Below are positions 11,930 through 24,360 of a stretch of 64,000 nt of DNA, piece by piece. The notes under the pieces were generated by a model. The model was not told the DNA's origin and did not search any database. It saw only the letters and a list, made by a program, of their open reading frames with translations. The stretch is from NCBI GenBank assembly GCA_014155875.1, contig JACEFZ010026856.1:82501-146500 (forward strand), written 5' to 3'. Numbering within the stretch: the first letter of the stretch is position 1; each line of letters starts with the position of its first letter. Position numbers and translations under genes: made by a program. The stretch comes from Cepaea nemoralis (taxonomy: Eukaryota > Mollusca > Gastropoda > Stylommatophora > Helicidae).

Positions 11930-14172
11930 GAGTTCTGTATAAAGGCACCGTAAAGACAGTGGTCTGTATAAAAGTGCCGTGATGGCAACGGCCTATATAC
12001 ATGTAAATTGATGACAGAGGACAGTATGAAAGCGCCGTTATGAAAACGGATTGTATGAAATTGAGGTGACGACAGAGGACAGTATAAACGTTGGGTGATG
12101 ACAGAGGACTGCATAAAAGCGCCGTGATGACAACGGACTGTATTAATGTAAGGTGATGACAAACGACTGTATAAAAGCGACGTGATGACATAGGACTGTA
12201 TATAAGCGCCGTGATGACAACGGACTTTATAAAAGCGGCGTAAAGACAGAGGACTGTATAAAAGCGCCGTGAAGACAGAGGACGGTATAAAAGCGCCATG
12301 AAGACAGATGATGTTATATAAGCGCCGTGAAGACAGATGATGGTATAAAAGCGGCGTGAAGACAGAGGACTGTATAAAAGCGCCGTGAAGACAGAGGACG
12401 GTATACACGCGCCGTGAAGACAGAGGACTGCATAAAAGCGCCGTGAAGACAGAGGACTGTATAAAAGCGCTGTGATGACAACGGACTGTATAAAAGCGCG
12501 TGAAGACAGAGGACTGTATAAAAGCGCCGTGAAGACAGAGGACGGTATACAAGCGCCGTGAAGACAGAGGACTGCATAAAAGCGCCGTGAAGACAGAGGA
12601 CTGTATAAAAGCGCTGTGATGACAACGGACTGTATAAACGCGCCGTGAAGACAGAGGACGGTATAAAAGCGCCGTGAAGACAGAGGACTGTATAAAAGCG
12701 CCATGAAGACAGAGGAATGTATACAAGAGCCGTGAGGACAGATGATGGTATACAAGCGCCGTGAAGACAGAGGACTGTATACAAGCGCCGTGAAGACAGA
12801 GGACGGCATACAAGCGCCGTGAAGACAGAGGACCGTATACAGGCGCCATGAAGACAGAGGTATGTATACAAGCGCCGTGAAGAAAGATGATGGTATACAA
12901 GCGCCGTGAAGACAGAGGACTATATAAAAGCGCCGTGAAGACAGAGGACTGTATACAAGCGCCATGAAGACAAAGAACGGTATACAGGCGCCATGAAGAC
13001 AGAGGACGGTATACAAGCGCCGTGAAGACAGAGGACGGTATACAAGCGCCGTGAAGACAGAGGACGGTATAAAAGCGCCGTGAAGACAGAGGACGGTGTA
13101 AAAGCGCCGTGAAGACAGAGGACTGTATAAAAGCGCCGTGAAGACAGAGGACTGTATAAAAGCGCCGTGAAGACAAAGGACTGTATAATAGTGCCGTGAA
13201 GACAGAGGACTGTATAAAAGCGCCGTGAAGACAGAGGACGGTATAAAAGCGCCGTGAAGACAGAGGACTGTACAAAAGCGCCGTGAAGACAAAGGACTGT
13301 ATAAAAGCGCCGTGAAGACAGAAGACTTTATACAAGCGCCGTGAGGACAGAGGACGGTATACAAGCGCCGTGAAGACATAGGACTGTATAAAAGCGCCGT
13401 GAAGACAGAAGACGGTATACAAGCGCCGTGAAGACAGAAGACGGCATACAAGCCCCGTGAAGACAGAGGATTGTATACAAGCGCCGTGAAGACAGAGGAC
13501 GGTATACAAGCGCCGTGAAGACAGAGGACGGTATACAAGCACCGTGAAGATAGAAGTCTGCATGAAAGCACCGTGAGGACAGAAGTCTGTATGAAAGCAC
13601 CGTGAAGACCGAGGCCTGTGTGAAAGCATCGTGAAGACCGAGGTCTGTATGAAACGCAGTGAAGATAGAAGTCTGTATGAAAACACCGTTGAGACAGAAG
13701 TCTGTAAGAAAGCACAGTGAAGACAGAAGTCTGTATAAAAGCACCGTGAATAAAGAGGTATGTATGAAAGCACCGTGAAGATAGAATTCTGTATGAAAGC
13801 ACCGTGAAGATAGAAGTCTGTTTAAAAGTAAAAGCGCTGTGAAGACAGAGGTCTGTATGAAAGCATCGTGAAGACACAGGTCTGTATGAAATCGCCGTGA
13901 AAACAGAGGTCTGTAAGAAAGCACCGTGAAGATAGAAGTCTGTATGAAAGCTCTGTGAAGACAGAGGTCTGTATGAAAGCGCCGTGAAGACAGAAGTCTG
14001 TATGAAAGCGCCGTGGAGATAGAGGTCTGTATGAAAGCGCCGTGGAGATAGAGGTCTGTATGAAAGCGCCGGGAGGACAGAGGTCTGTATAAAAGCGCCG
14101 TGGAGATAGAGGTCTGTATGAAAGCGCCGTGAAGACAGAGGTCTGTATGAAAGCGCCGTGAAGACAGAGAAC
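11930..14172 (-). repeat. 29 bp minisatellite, nearly 80 units
   Basis: The unit on the plus strand is GCGCCGTGAAGACAGAGGAC followed by TGTATAAAA. The period of 29 was checked at 12361, 12390 and 12419. The centre (about 12.2-13.5 kb) is homogeneous; both edges are diverged. The unit has no stop codon in any minus-strand frame, so overlapping 664- and 624-codon frames run through it with a 29-residue protein period. These are not treated as genes. Confidence 0.93.
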
Positions 14173-14204
14173 TGAGAATGTACAAGCTATACAATCCAGT
14201 CAGG

Positions 14205-14340
14205 CGTGCCCGTCGGCCCGGCGGTCAGGTGTTTGAATCCTCATCTAGGCGAGGATGTTGTTCACTGACCAGGTCTTCCATGTCACCCATGGCCTAAGCT
14301 GGGCACAGGGACATTCCCTAGGAAAATAAAGGCGGCCAGA
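14205..14340 (+). mobile_element. tRNA-derived SINE fragment
   Basis: B-box-like GTGTTTGAATCCTC lies 5' of a tail reading GGGACATTCCCTAGGAAAAT then AAAGGCGGCC. The A-box region is degraded. Confidence 0.5.
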
Positions 14341-14344
14341 GTGA

Positions 14345-15480
14345 TTCTTTCAGTGTGAAGATTTCACTTAATGCTGAGGATACAATCATCAGCCAGGTGC
14401 ATATGTGTAAAATCCTTGTGGGATATCGATGTTCGTCCATCATGAATGGCGTTGACCATTCATTGACGATGACCATTCATTACACTACATCTTTAGATGA
14501 GGAACGAATGACTTGCGCTTTGGATTTGTATAGCGAGGAAGTGGTCGCGCAACACCTTCGCCCCCGCTCCCTCGTCTGTGTCCGTCTGGCTCCAGTGGCG
14601 AGCATGTCAAGACGACTGGAAGACGGACACAGATGCAGTGGACGTTAGGCTGCCACGGCCAGTTATCCCTGTATATATTGGCTCTCGAGAGCCTCGTACA
14701 AACGGCCCTTCCGCCAATTCCTTTAATTTTCAGTTTTAAGACAAGCGTAGCGACAAGCAATGAGCGTATGATTACTTTTAGGATCAACAAGATTTCCTTC
14801 GCCGAAGACGGACTGACCGCCAGAACGGACCACACATACATGAGGCGAGAAGCTGCCCACAGAAGATACTGCTCGTCTAGGATGCGAGCTGATCTCCCGA
14901 TTTACGGTTGAGCCTCACAAGTGCAAATGGCGACTGACAGGCCAGACGTTCACGCACACCTTGTACCTTGAGACAAGCATATGACTACTGGCATTGAGAC
15001 AAGCATATGACTACTGGCAGGATACACCAGATATCTATCGGACAGACGGACTATTCACGCACACGCAAGCCAAGAGTAGCATCGCTAAAGCGCGCCCTCC
15101 CGGTACAAGGTGATACATGCAAAACCACTGGACGCCTACCGACGAGCTTTCAAGCTACGCCGGCAGGACTGACCGAAAAAAAAAGCTATACCAGCTTACT
15201 GACTGCAGGCCCATTACTCATCGAGAGAGAGTGGGCGCTTATCGAGACTTTGTCGAACGGTCGTACAAATTTTGCTCTTTTTCCCGCTCAAACCACGACC
15301 CTGGCTGCACGATGCGGTTACTACGACAACTGCTCTCTAATTATTTCCTTATGAAACAAAGCATTACAACAGGTGCTCTCGAACACACACATACGCTAAG
15401 CATTATATTATAAATATTTACATGTATGTTGTTCATTAATCATTCCTACCTCAACTTTCTGTGTTTCCTCCACCTGACAG
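14345..15480. other. Unassigned region
   Basis: Open frames up to about 118 codons on both strands with no recognisable domain. A short direct repeat (GAGACAAGCATATGACTACT, twice, 14972 and 14998) is present. Probably old transposon sequence. Confidence 0.4.
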
Positions 15481-15533
15481 ACATTATTGACAAGTGGGAT
15501 TAAGTAAGAAGGCACCATGACTTTATCCTACAC

Positions 15534-15606
15534 GATGACAAAGTCCATTCTTGACGGGAATGTTGGCTTTGGTTATGCTGACGTCACCATCTAGTCGTAT
15601 CTGACC
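15534..15606 (-). CDS. Stabilin-like exon: FAS1 C-terminal H2 motif
   Basis: Encodes about 24 codons including LDGDVSITKANIPVKNGLCH. '+..(D/N)+..ANI.V.NG.+H' is the FAS1 H2 box. The acceptor is TCTCTTAG; an alternative CAG six bases inside is possible. The donor CATC|GTGTAG splits just before the expected V-I-D. Cys replaces the usual Ile/Val in NG(I/V)(I/V)H. It fits as the end of the second FAS1 domain. Confidence 0.7.
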
Positions 15607-15814
15607 CTAAGAGACACACACACATATATTTCTCTAAAGTTGTTTTTGTAAATAATAATAGTCAAGGCACTGATCATTTGCATGGTAGAGTGGCATCAGT
15701 GCTCGTGTTTTTGCTTTTCACAATCACACCCCGATAATGATTCCAGTATAATACTGGGTATTGCAACACGGCCAGTTTTAGACTCTACACAGGACACTCG
15801 ACTTTAAGCCCATT

Positions 15815-16134
15815 TCAACAAAATGAAAGCCACCCAAAATGTAAGGAAATGTACCCAGACTTCAGAAGATGCATTGCAAGTGTGTCAGGGTGATTTTGTT
15901 GAATTGTGAGCGCAAACCTTGCTCGGAGAAATAAAGTGGAATAGAAACTGCGACGATCGCCTGTCACACGACTGGCGTTCCTCACTAAACGTTCATATCT
16001 TACCATCCTGCGTGACACAAATATCTCTCATCCTGAGCAAGTTCACTGACACACTCATGTCACCAAAATCAACAGTTACGCCAAGATATTTAAAAGTATT
16101 TCAGATGCTTTATCGCTCCAGAAATGCACTATGA
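15815..16134 (-). pseudogene. LINE RT thumb remnant
   Basis: The minus strand reads FKYLGVTVDFGDMSVSEL (the 'KYLG+T+D' motif after the RT active site), then RMVRYERLVRNASRV. Multiple stops. Confidence 0.55.
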
Positions 16135-16201
16135 CCAATAGTCTCAGAACCCACCAATGCATCTGTCTGTTCATTTCCCCTGACACCCGTGTGTCCTGGC
16201 A

Positions 16202-16214
16202 ATATATAAATATA

Positions 16215-16308
<94 letters not shown>
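16202..16308. repeat. (TA)n microsatellite
   Basis: About 100 bp of uninterrupted TA. Confidence 0.97.
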
Positions 16309-16310
<2 letters not shown>

Positions 16311-16311
<1 letters not shown>

Positions 16312-16670
16312 AATATTTATTGTTTTAATAGATCCCAGCTCCCAGGTTGACCTGGCCTAAAATGGAATATTTATTGTTTGTATTGATCTCGGCTCCCAGG
16401 TTGACACGGCATAAGATGGAATATTTATAGTTTTAATTGGTCCCGGCTCCCAGGTTAACCTGACCTAACATTGAATATTTATTGTTTTAATTGATCCGGG
16501 CTCCCAGTTTGACCAGGCCGAAAATGGAATATTTATTGTTTTAATAGATCAAAGCTCCCAGGTTGACATGGCCTAAAATGGAATATTTATTGTTTTAATT
16601 GATCCCGGCTCGCAGGTTGACACTGCCTAAAATGGGATATTTATATTTGTGATAGATCCCGTTTCCCATG
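16311..16670 (+). repeat. 54 bp minisatellite
   Basis: Units start at 16311, 16365, 16419 and 16473 and continue to about 16670 (six to seven). Each has GAATATTTATTGTTTTAATT and GGCTCCCAGGTTGAC. Confidence 0.92.
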
Positions 16671-16799
16671 TTCACCTAAACTGAGAACTAGAAAATGTTC
16701 TTGGAAGTAAAGGCAGACGGTGTGATATTAACCACGTGACTCATCGCGTGCTAATTGGTCCATAGAAGTATGGATATAGCACTATGTACCCAGTATGCC

Positions 16800-17340
16800 T
16801 CACTGTTGGAGACGAGTCGCCCACTGTACAAGCACAGACATCTCTATATACACCATGAGATTATGAATAGAAAGAATTATTGAAATGAATAAAGATCCAT
16901 GTCTGTGCTTTATTGAGTTGTGTTGAGACAAGAACCAACAACACAGCACACATGACCCACGGGGCACCGATCGCATATGCCGTATCGTGCACCAGAACCC
17001 CAAAAAGTGGTGCACACCAGGCCAATATGTCCGCCTGATCGTTTCCCAACCCTCCAGCATGCTCCGGAGAAAAAAAAAAGATCCAACAGATGGTCTTCAC
17101 CCTGCTCAATATAACCTGTGAGTCCATTACAAACACTACACGTTGTGTTGAGGGATGTTTTTCCCCCAGCAAGCGAAATGCCATAGTCACTGACCCCACC
17201 TCCATTCCCAGATTAGATGTTGTGTTATCATAAGCTATAATCTCCTGCACTAAACACATCCCATTAATCTTCCCTATGTACCCCCGATACACTCCTTTTG
17301 TCTCTTGGCACAGAGACATCTGTGCAGATAATTATATCAC
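16800..17340 (-). pseudogene. I-like LINE RNase H remnant
   Basis: The minus strand reads YDNTTSNLGMEVGSVTMAF (Glu), VVFVMDSQVILSRVKTI (Asp) and FFSPEHAGGLGNDQADILAW, parallel to SLAYDNTTSSLRIEVEAVS, TDSESMLRRVRT and FSPGHAGVLGNEQADRLAG of 44103-45083. It is the same family, diverged. An RT scrap (HVNNMRYADITGF, about 17490-17532) lies on the plus strand beside it, so this copy may also be inverted. Confidence 0.8.
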
Positions 17341-17756
17341 ATGGGCGAGAATTGTCGTAAATCAATTGTTTCCTCCAATTCAGCCCTGTCTTCTGGCCGA
17401 TCCCATCACCCTCGGTCCAGTGTGACTATGACTGCACAGGTCTGGCATTTCCTCTGGCGCTCTGACCCAAGAATATCAGTTGAGGGGCATCATGTAAATA
17501 ACATGCGTTACGCTGATATCACAGGTTTTTGAATCGCTGTGATAAAGTATATCCAGGACCACGCAACTTATACGCTGTAAGATCGGAAGGGAATCACAGC
17601 AAATCTCCACGATGATGGTAGATGTTCATAACCCACGCCTTACACATATATTTGGAGAGCGCATCTTTATGATGGAAATGAGTGTGGAAACACGGGTATC
17701 ACCACTCCACATTGTTCATGTCGTTTACAAGTGAAACACTCAAATTACGGGGTTCA

Positions 17757-17757
17757 T

Positions 17758-17790
<33 letters not shown>

Positions 17791-18060
17791 CAACCACAAC
17801 AACCACAACCACAACAACAACAACCATAACCACAACAACAACAACCATAACAACAACAACAACAACAACACAACCACAACAACCACAACCACAACAACAA
17901 CAACCACAACAACAACAACCATAACAAAAGGAATCACGGCAACAACAACAACATCAACCATAACAACAACCACTACAATCACAACAACAACCACAACAAC
18001 AACCACAATAACAACCACACCAATAACGACAACAATATCCACAACAACAACCATAACAAC
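17757..18060 (+). repeat. (CAA)n/(ACC)n imperfect microsatellite
   Basis: Mixed AAC and ACC triplets, about 300 bp. Confidence 0.93.
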
Positions 18061-18180
18061 AGCAATTCCTTTAATATATTTACTTGAAACGATAACCTAT
18101 AAGAGTGAACAGCTCGAAAGACGAGCTTCACAAAAGCATACACAACAATAACAATAACAATAATTCCTCGAACATATTTA

Positions 18181-18192
18181 GTTAGTTAATTG

Positions 18193-18265
<73 letters not shown>
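18181..18265 (+). repeat. (GTTA)n microsatellite
   Basis: About twenty GTTA units; not the TTAGGG or TTAGG telomere repeat. Confidence 0.96.
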
Positions 18266-18266
<1 letters not shown>

Positions 18267-18269
18267 CGA

Positions 18270-18905
18270 GATTCCAACTTCACGGCAACAGGTCGTTCCC
18301 ATTATGCTCCGTTCCTGTGCCAGTGAATATCACACAATCTGCTTTCAACTGTCCAATGTGAAAAGTGGAACAGACAGGAGTCTCGGCAATCCAACAACCC
18401 GCACAAGTACACTGTGCATAATGTCGCCGCCAGAATGTCAGCACAAAAGTCCTCTACGAAAACCACAGTTCATCGTTGTTGGAATCGGCAGTCACCAGAA
18501 AGACCTCATTGACCCGGGTTTTCTCACATGGCTCTGTCTCTATCCGCCGAAAGGGTCGCATTAAGCAGGAACTCCGTAGATCCACCGCTGATCCCCAGGA
18601 GTCTCCTGAAAAATGCACTTGTGAACCGAAAAGGCAAATCAGTCAATTCAGCAACAGCCGGTAGTCATTGTTCCGAACATGCAGGTCACTGTACAAACAA
18701 AAGCGGACATGTAGAAGCAATCCACGTGAATATCATAGCTCACAGAGTGTCGCCACGCACTCACTCAGTAGCAGGGCGACGGAACCATATACTACCAGTC
18801 CAACATGAGGGAAATGCGAAATGCAACCGCAGCCACTAAGATAAATACTCCAGAGGCCGTATCGGTTCAATGCCTAACCGCCATGATGGGGACCGATGGT
18901 TGTAC
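18270..18905 (+). repeat. Dispersed repeat flanking the 68 bp array, left copy
   Basis: Shares a long diverged segment with 22810-23340 in the same orientation, for example TTCCAACTTCACGGCAAC, TACACTGTGCATAATG and AAAGTCCTC.ACGAAAAC. Both end near CATGATGGG.ACCG. No coding function recognised. Confidence 0.8.
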
Positions 18906-19179
18906 CCTGACATGTCCATTTGCATATGTCCAATTTCTTCATGTCGTATAAGAGTGAACAATTCAAACGACGAAGTTTACACAACAACATCAGAAATATC
19001 AACAACAACATCAGTTGCTCAAATATATTCACCTGATCTGATAGGCCGACCTTCACATCAATATTTGCAATTGATTTCCTATAGCGTTTAGTAATCAAGT
19101 CAGTGACGTCAATGACTCCGGGGAACACGTGATTTTTCAAAATCACCTCAAGTTTTCTGCGTCCTTCCTAATAAATATA

Positions 19180-22100
19180 TAATAGAGAAATTGAGAGATT
19201 GTATAGAGTAATACACCAATACACAATCAAATATGTAGATTATGTATAATAGAGAAGCTGAGAGACTGTATAGATTATTACACCAATACACAATCAGATA
19301 TGTGTTTTTTTTCTTCATATCCTTTACAGGACATCGCTGTCAACATCAGCATCTGTCAGCTGACCGATGATCTATTGGCAAGATTACGCTCAGTAGTTTG
19401 CCATTGCTTTCTGAGCGATCGGCTCACATACCCCGTAAGTCACCGACGCGAAGAGAACCGCTACCAATTCTCGCGCACGTCACGTTACTCACGAGAGTAT
19501 ACAAGATTACGGAGAATGTCGTGTAACCTCTAGACCAGGGAGCCCGGCAATCAGATATGTAGATTATGTATAATAGAGAAGTGGAGAGAATGTATAGATT
19601 CTTACACACAATACACAATCAGATACGTAGATTATGTATAATAGAGAAGTGGAGAGAATGTATAGATTCTTACACACAATACACAATCAGATATGTAGAT
19701 TATGTATAATAGAGAAGTGGAGAGAATGTATAGATTCTTACACACAATACACAATCAGATATGTAGATTATGTATAATACAGAAGTGGAGAGAATGTATA
19801 GATTCTTACACACAATACACAATCAGATATGTAGATTATGTATAATACAGAAGTGGAGAGAATGTATAGATTCTTACACACAATACACAATCAGATATGT
19901 AGATTATGTATAATAGAGAAGTGGAGAGAATGTATAGATTCTTACACACAATACACAATCAGATATATAGATTATGTATAATATAGAAGTGGAGAGAATG
20001 TATAGATTCTTACACACAATACACAATCAGATATGTAGATTATAATAGAGAAGTGGAGAGAATGTATAGATTCTTACACACAATACACAATCAGATATAT
20101 AGATTATGTATAATATAGAAGTGGAGAGAATGTATAGATTCTTACACACAATACACAATCAGATATATAGATTATGTATACTAGAGAAGTGGAGAGAATG
20201 TATAGATTCTTACACACAATACACAATCAGATATGTAGATTATAATAGAGAAGTGGAGAGAATGTATAGATTCTTACACACAATACACAATCAGATATAT
20301 AGATTATGTATACTAGAGAAGTGGAGAGAATGTATATATTCTTACACACAATACACAATCAGATATATAGATTATGTATAATATAGAAGTGGAGAGAATG
20401 TATAGATTCTTACACACAATACACAATCAGATATATAGATTATGTATAATATAGAAGTGGAGAGAATGTATAGATTCTTACACACAATACACAATCAGAT
20501 ATGTAGATTATGTATAATATAGAAGTGGAGAGAATGTATAGATTCTTACACACAATACACAATCAGATATGTAGATTATGTATAATATAGAAGTGGAGAG
20601 AATGTATAGATTCTTACACACAATACACAATCAGATATGTAGATTATGTATAATATAGAAGTGGAGAGAATGTATAGATTCTTACACACAATACACAATC
20701 AGATATATAGATTATGTATAATAGAGAAGTGGAGAGAATGTATAGATTCTTACACACAATACACAATCAGATATATAGATTATGTATAATACAGAAGTGG
20801 AGAGAATGTATAGATTCTTACACACAATACACAATCAGATATGTAGATTATGTATAATAGAGAAGTGGAGAGAATGTATAGATTCTTACACACAATACAC
20901 AATCAGATATATAGATTATGTATAATAGAGAAGTGGAGAGAATGTATAGATTCTTACACACAATACACAATCAGATATATAGATTATGTATAATAGAGAA
21001 GTGGAGAGAATGTATAGATTCTTACACACAATACACAATCAGATATATAGATTATGTATAATAGAGAAGTGGAGAGAATGTATAGATTCTTACACACAAT
21101 ACACAATCAGATATATAGATTATGTATAATAGAGAAGTGGAGAGAATGTATAGATTCTTACACACAATACACAATCAGATATGTAGATTATGTATAATAG
21201 AGAAGTGGAGAGAATGTATAGATTCTTACACACAATACACAATCAGATATATAGATTATGTATAATAGAGAAGTGGAGAGAATGTATAGATTCTTACACA
21301 CAATACACAATCAGATATGTAGATTATGTATAATATAGAAGTGGAGAGAATGTATAGATTCTTACACACAATACACAATCAGATATGTAGATTATGTATA
21401 ATAGTGAAGTGGAGAGAATGTATAGATTCTTACACACAATACACAATCAGATATGTAGATTATGTATAATAGTGAAGTGGAGAGAATGTATAGATTCTTA
21501 CACACAATACACAATCAGATATATAGATTATGTATAATAGAGAAGTGGAGAGAATGTATAGATTCTTACACACAATACACAATCAGATATGTAGATTATG
21601 TATAATAGAGAAGTGGAGAGAATGTATAGATTCTTACACACAATACACAATCAGATATAGTAGATTATGTATAATAGAGAAGTGGAGAGAATGTATAGAT
21701 TCTTACACACAATACACAATCAGATATAGTAGATTATGTATAATAGAGAAGTGGAGAGAATGTATAGATTCTTACACACAATACACAATCAGATATGATA
21801 GATTATGTATAATACAGAAGTGGAGAGAATGTATAGATTCTTACACACAATACACAATCAGATATATAGATTATGTATAATACAGAAGTGGAGAGAATGT
21901 ATAGATTCTTACACACAATACACAATCAGATATGTAGATTATGTATAATAGAGAAGTGGAGAGAATGTATAGATTCTTACACACAATACACAATCAGATA
22001 TATAGATTATGTATAATATAGAAGTGGAGAGAATGTATAGATTCTTACACACAATACACAATCAGATATATAGATTATGTATAATATAGAAGTGGAGAGA

Positions 22101-22430
22101 ATGTATAGATTCTTACACACAATACACAATCAGATATGTAGATTATGTATAATATAGAAGTGGAGAGAATGTATAGATTCTTACACACAATACACAATCA
22201 GATATATAGATTATGTATAATATAGAAGTGGAGAGAATGTATAGATTCTTACACACAATACACAATCAGATATATAGATTATGTATAATAGAGAAGTGGA
22301 GAGAATGTATAGATTCTTACACACAATACACAATCAGATATATAGATTATGTATAATATAGAAGTGGAGAGAATGTATAGATTCTTACACACAATACACA
22401 ATCAGATATGTAGATTATGGATAATTTTAT
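19180..22430 (+). repeat. 68 bp satellite array, about 42 units plus outlying older units
   Basis: The unit is AGATATGTAGATTATGTATA, then ATAGAGAAGTGGAGAGAATG, then TATAGATTCTTACACACAAT, then ACACAATC. The main array 19548-22430 is very homogeneous. Units differ mainly at ATATGTAG/ATATATAG and ATAGAG/ATATAG/ATACAG. One and a half diverged units at 19180-19303 are cut off by the SINE at 19304-19547. Confidence 0.96.
19304..19547 (-). mobile_element. SINE with AGAAAGCAATGGCAAACTAC core, full copy with TSD
   Basis: Flanked by perfect 13 bp duplications CAATCAGATATGT at 19291-19303 and 19548-19560, which is satellite sequence. On the minus strand it starts GCCGGGCTCCCTGGTCTAGA, contains the shared core, then TGTTGACAGCGATGTCCTGT, and ends in an A-rich tail. 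About 244 bp. It inserted into the edge of the 68 bp array. Confidence 0.9.
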
Positions 22431-22809
22431 TACTATCCTCATGTTACAAATCTTTTGAAGAACGACGCTCACATCACGGCGCGATGAGAAGCCTCTCGAT
22501 CTCTGATCATTCCCTCCACCTCGTGCACTCTTATTCCAAAGGTGTCTGCAAATTCATGTGTCCATCTTCCTGCTGGTCCACTCCTATTTCGTCTACCAGA
22601 TGCCAGGCCATCAACAACTGTTCTACCGCAGCCACCGCGACGTGTAATACGGCCAAACTATTCCCGTTTCCGCGACACGAAACTGTTTATGAGTCAGACT
22701 TCTTTGATCACCAGATCTTGTAAAATTTCCTTATTATTCTGTTTCTAGATCCACAATATTCTAAGAACTTTTCTGTAATATTTATGCTCAAAAGCCTACG
22801 TTTCATTCT
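22431..22809. other. Unassigned region
   Basis: One plus-strand frame continues from the satellite into about 90 codons without recognisable domain; probably transposon-derived. Confidence 0.4.
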
Positions 22810-23340
22810 TTAGTCAAAGTCGCGTTTCCAACTTCACGGCAACTGGTCGTCCGCTCCGTTTCTGTGCCAGTGAGTATCACACAAAATGCTCCTCACTGCG
22901 CCATATTAAAAGTGGAGCAGACAGGAATCACGACAAACCAACAGCCCGCAAGGGTACACTGTGCATAATGCCGCCGCCATAATGCCAACACAAAAGTCCT
23001 CCACGAAAACTACAGTTCATCGTCGATGGAAGCGACAGTCACTGGAAAACCAGCAGCTACACATTACTACATAAGGCAAACTAGTCATTTCTGCAACAAA
23101 ACCGGCCAATTATTCCAGACATGTAGTTCACGCTTCAAACAACCGCAGACAGACGTAAAAGCATTTCACACGAAATTCACAGCTCACAGTGTCGCGCCAC
23201 GAACTTAGCTCAGTAGCAGGTCGACGGAACCTTACACTTCAAGTCCAACATGAGGAAAATGCGAATGCAAACGGTAGCCACAAGCATAAACACTCCATTG
23301 ACCTTAACCGTTGCAATAGCTATCCCCCATGATGGGAACC
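22810..23340 (+). repeat. Dispersed repeat flanking the 68 bp array, right copy
   Basis: Direct partner of 18270-18905; the two bracket the SINE and the 68 bp array. Confidence 0.8.
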
Positions 23341-23469
23341 GGTCCCTTTCTTCTTTAGTGATTACAAAATTGTCCATGACTCATTATCACAAGAAAGATG
23401 CATGTCCTCATTTATTTTATGTATGTAACTTGATAGCTGGTGTTCTGCCATATGTTCTGAATACTGTTC

Positions 23470-24160
23470 TATATCTCTAACCAATCAGTACAGTTGTCTT
23501 TCCCTAACCAATCAGTACGCATGTATTCTCTAACCTATCAGAACACCTGTCTTTCTATAACCAATCAGTACACATGTATTTTCTAACCTATCAGTACACA
23601 TGTCTTTCTCTAACCAATCAGTACAGTTGTCTTTCTCTAACCAATTAGTACTTTTGTCTATGTCTAACCAATCAGTACACATGTCGTTGTCTAACCAATC
23701 GATACATTTATCTTTGTCTAATCAATCAGAAAACCTTCCTTTCTCTAACCAATCAGTACAATTGTCTTTGTTTTACCAGTAAGTACAGGTGACTGTGTCT
23801 AACCAGTCAGTACAGTTGACTGTGTCTAGTCAATCAGTAAACCTGTCTTTGTCTAACCAGTCATTACACTTGTTTTTCTCTAACCAATCAGACCACATGC
23901 CTTTCTCTAATCAATCAGTAGGGGTGACTGTGTGTAATGAAGCAGTACAGTTGACTGAGTCAAGCAAATCAGTACAGTTGACCAAATCTAACCAATCAGT
24001 ACACCTGTTTTTGTCTAACCAATCAGCACATGTGACAGTGTCTAGAAAACTAGTACAGTTGACAGCGTCTGACCAATCATTACAGTTGTCTGTGTCTAAC
24101 CAATCAGCACATGTGGCCGTGTCTAACCAATCAGTACAGCTGTCTGTGTCAAAACCAATA
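23470..24160 (+). repeat. 30 bp minisatellite with CCAAT motif
   Basis: About 23 units of the type CTAACCAATCAGTACA followed by a TGTCTTTGT-like half. Eleven units keep AACCAATCAG exactly. Because 30 is a multiple of three, a plus-strand frame reads an apparent 10-residue repeat (L-S-x-S-N-Q-S-V-x-x); this is not taken as a gene. Confidence 0.92.
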
Positions 24161-24289
24161 CATTCTGGACGACCTATCTTTTGTTGTCGTATCCAAGACA
24201 GACAAGTGTCTGATCCAGTCTACATGCTGTGTATACTTTCTTAGTGTTTTTCTTTTTTATTGTACAAACATCCCACAACTGGATTTAGA

Positions 24290-24360
24290 CCCTTAAGTTC
24301 TGAGTTAGAGCTAGATGCTACACCTCTCAGCCGCTCGGCCCCTCAGTATAGATAGTTTAG
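24290..24360 (-). mobile_element. tRNA-like SINE head
   Basis: On the minus strand GGGGCCGAGCGGCTGAGAGG resembles the A-box region of long-variable-arm (Leu/Ser-type) tRNAs. No intact B box. Confidence 0.4.

Noticed and set aside
11883..13877. 664- and 624-codon open frames on the minus strand
   Set aside because: They are by-products of the stop-free 29 bp minisatellite; two overlapping frames of equal quality and no conserved start argue against a protein.
18181..18265. (GTTA)n as interstitial telomere
   Set aside because: The unit is TTAG, not TTAGGG or TTAGG.
23600..24244. Open frames with a 10-residue LSxSNQSVx repeat
   Set aside because: A 30 bp intronic minisatellite; repeat phase alone keeps it open.
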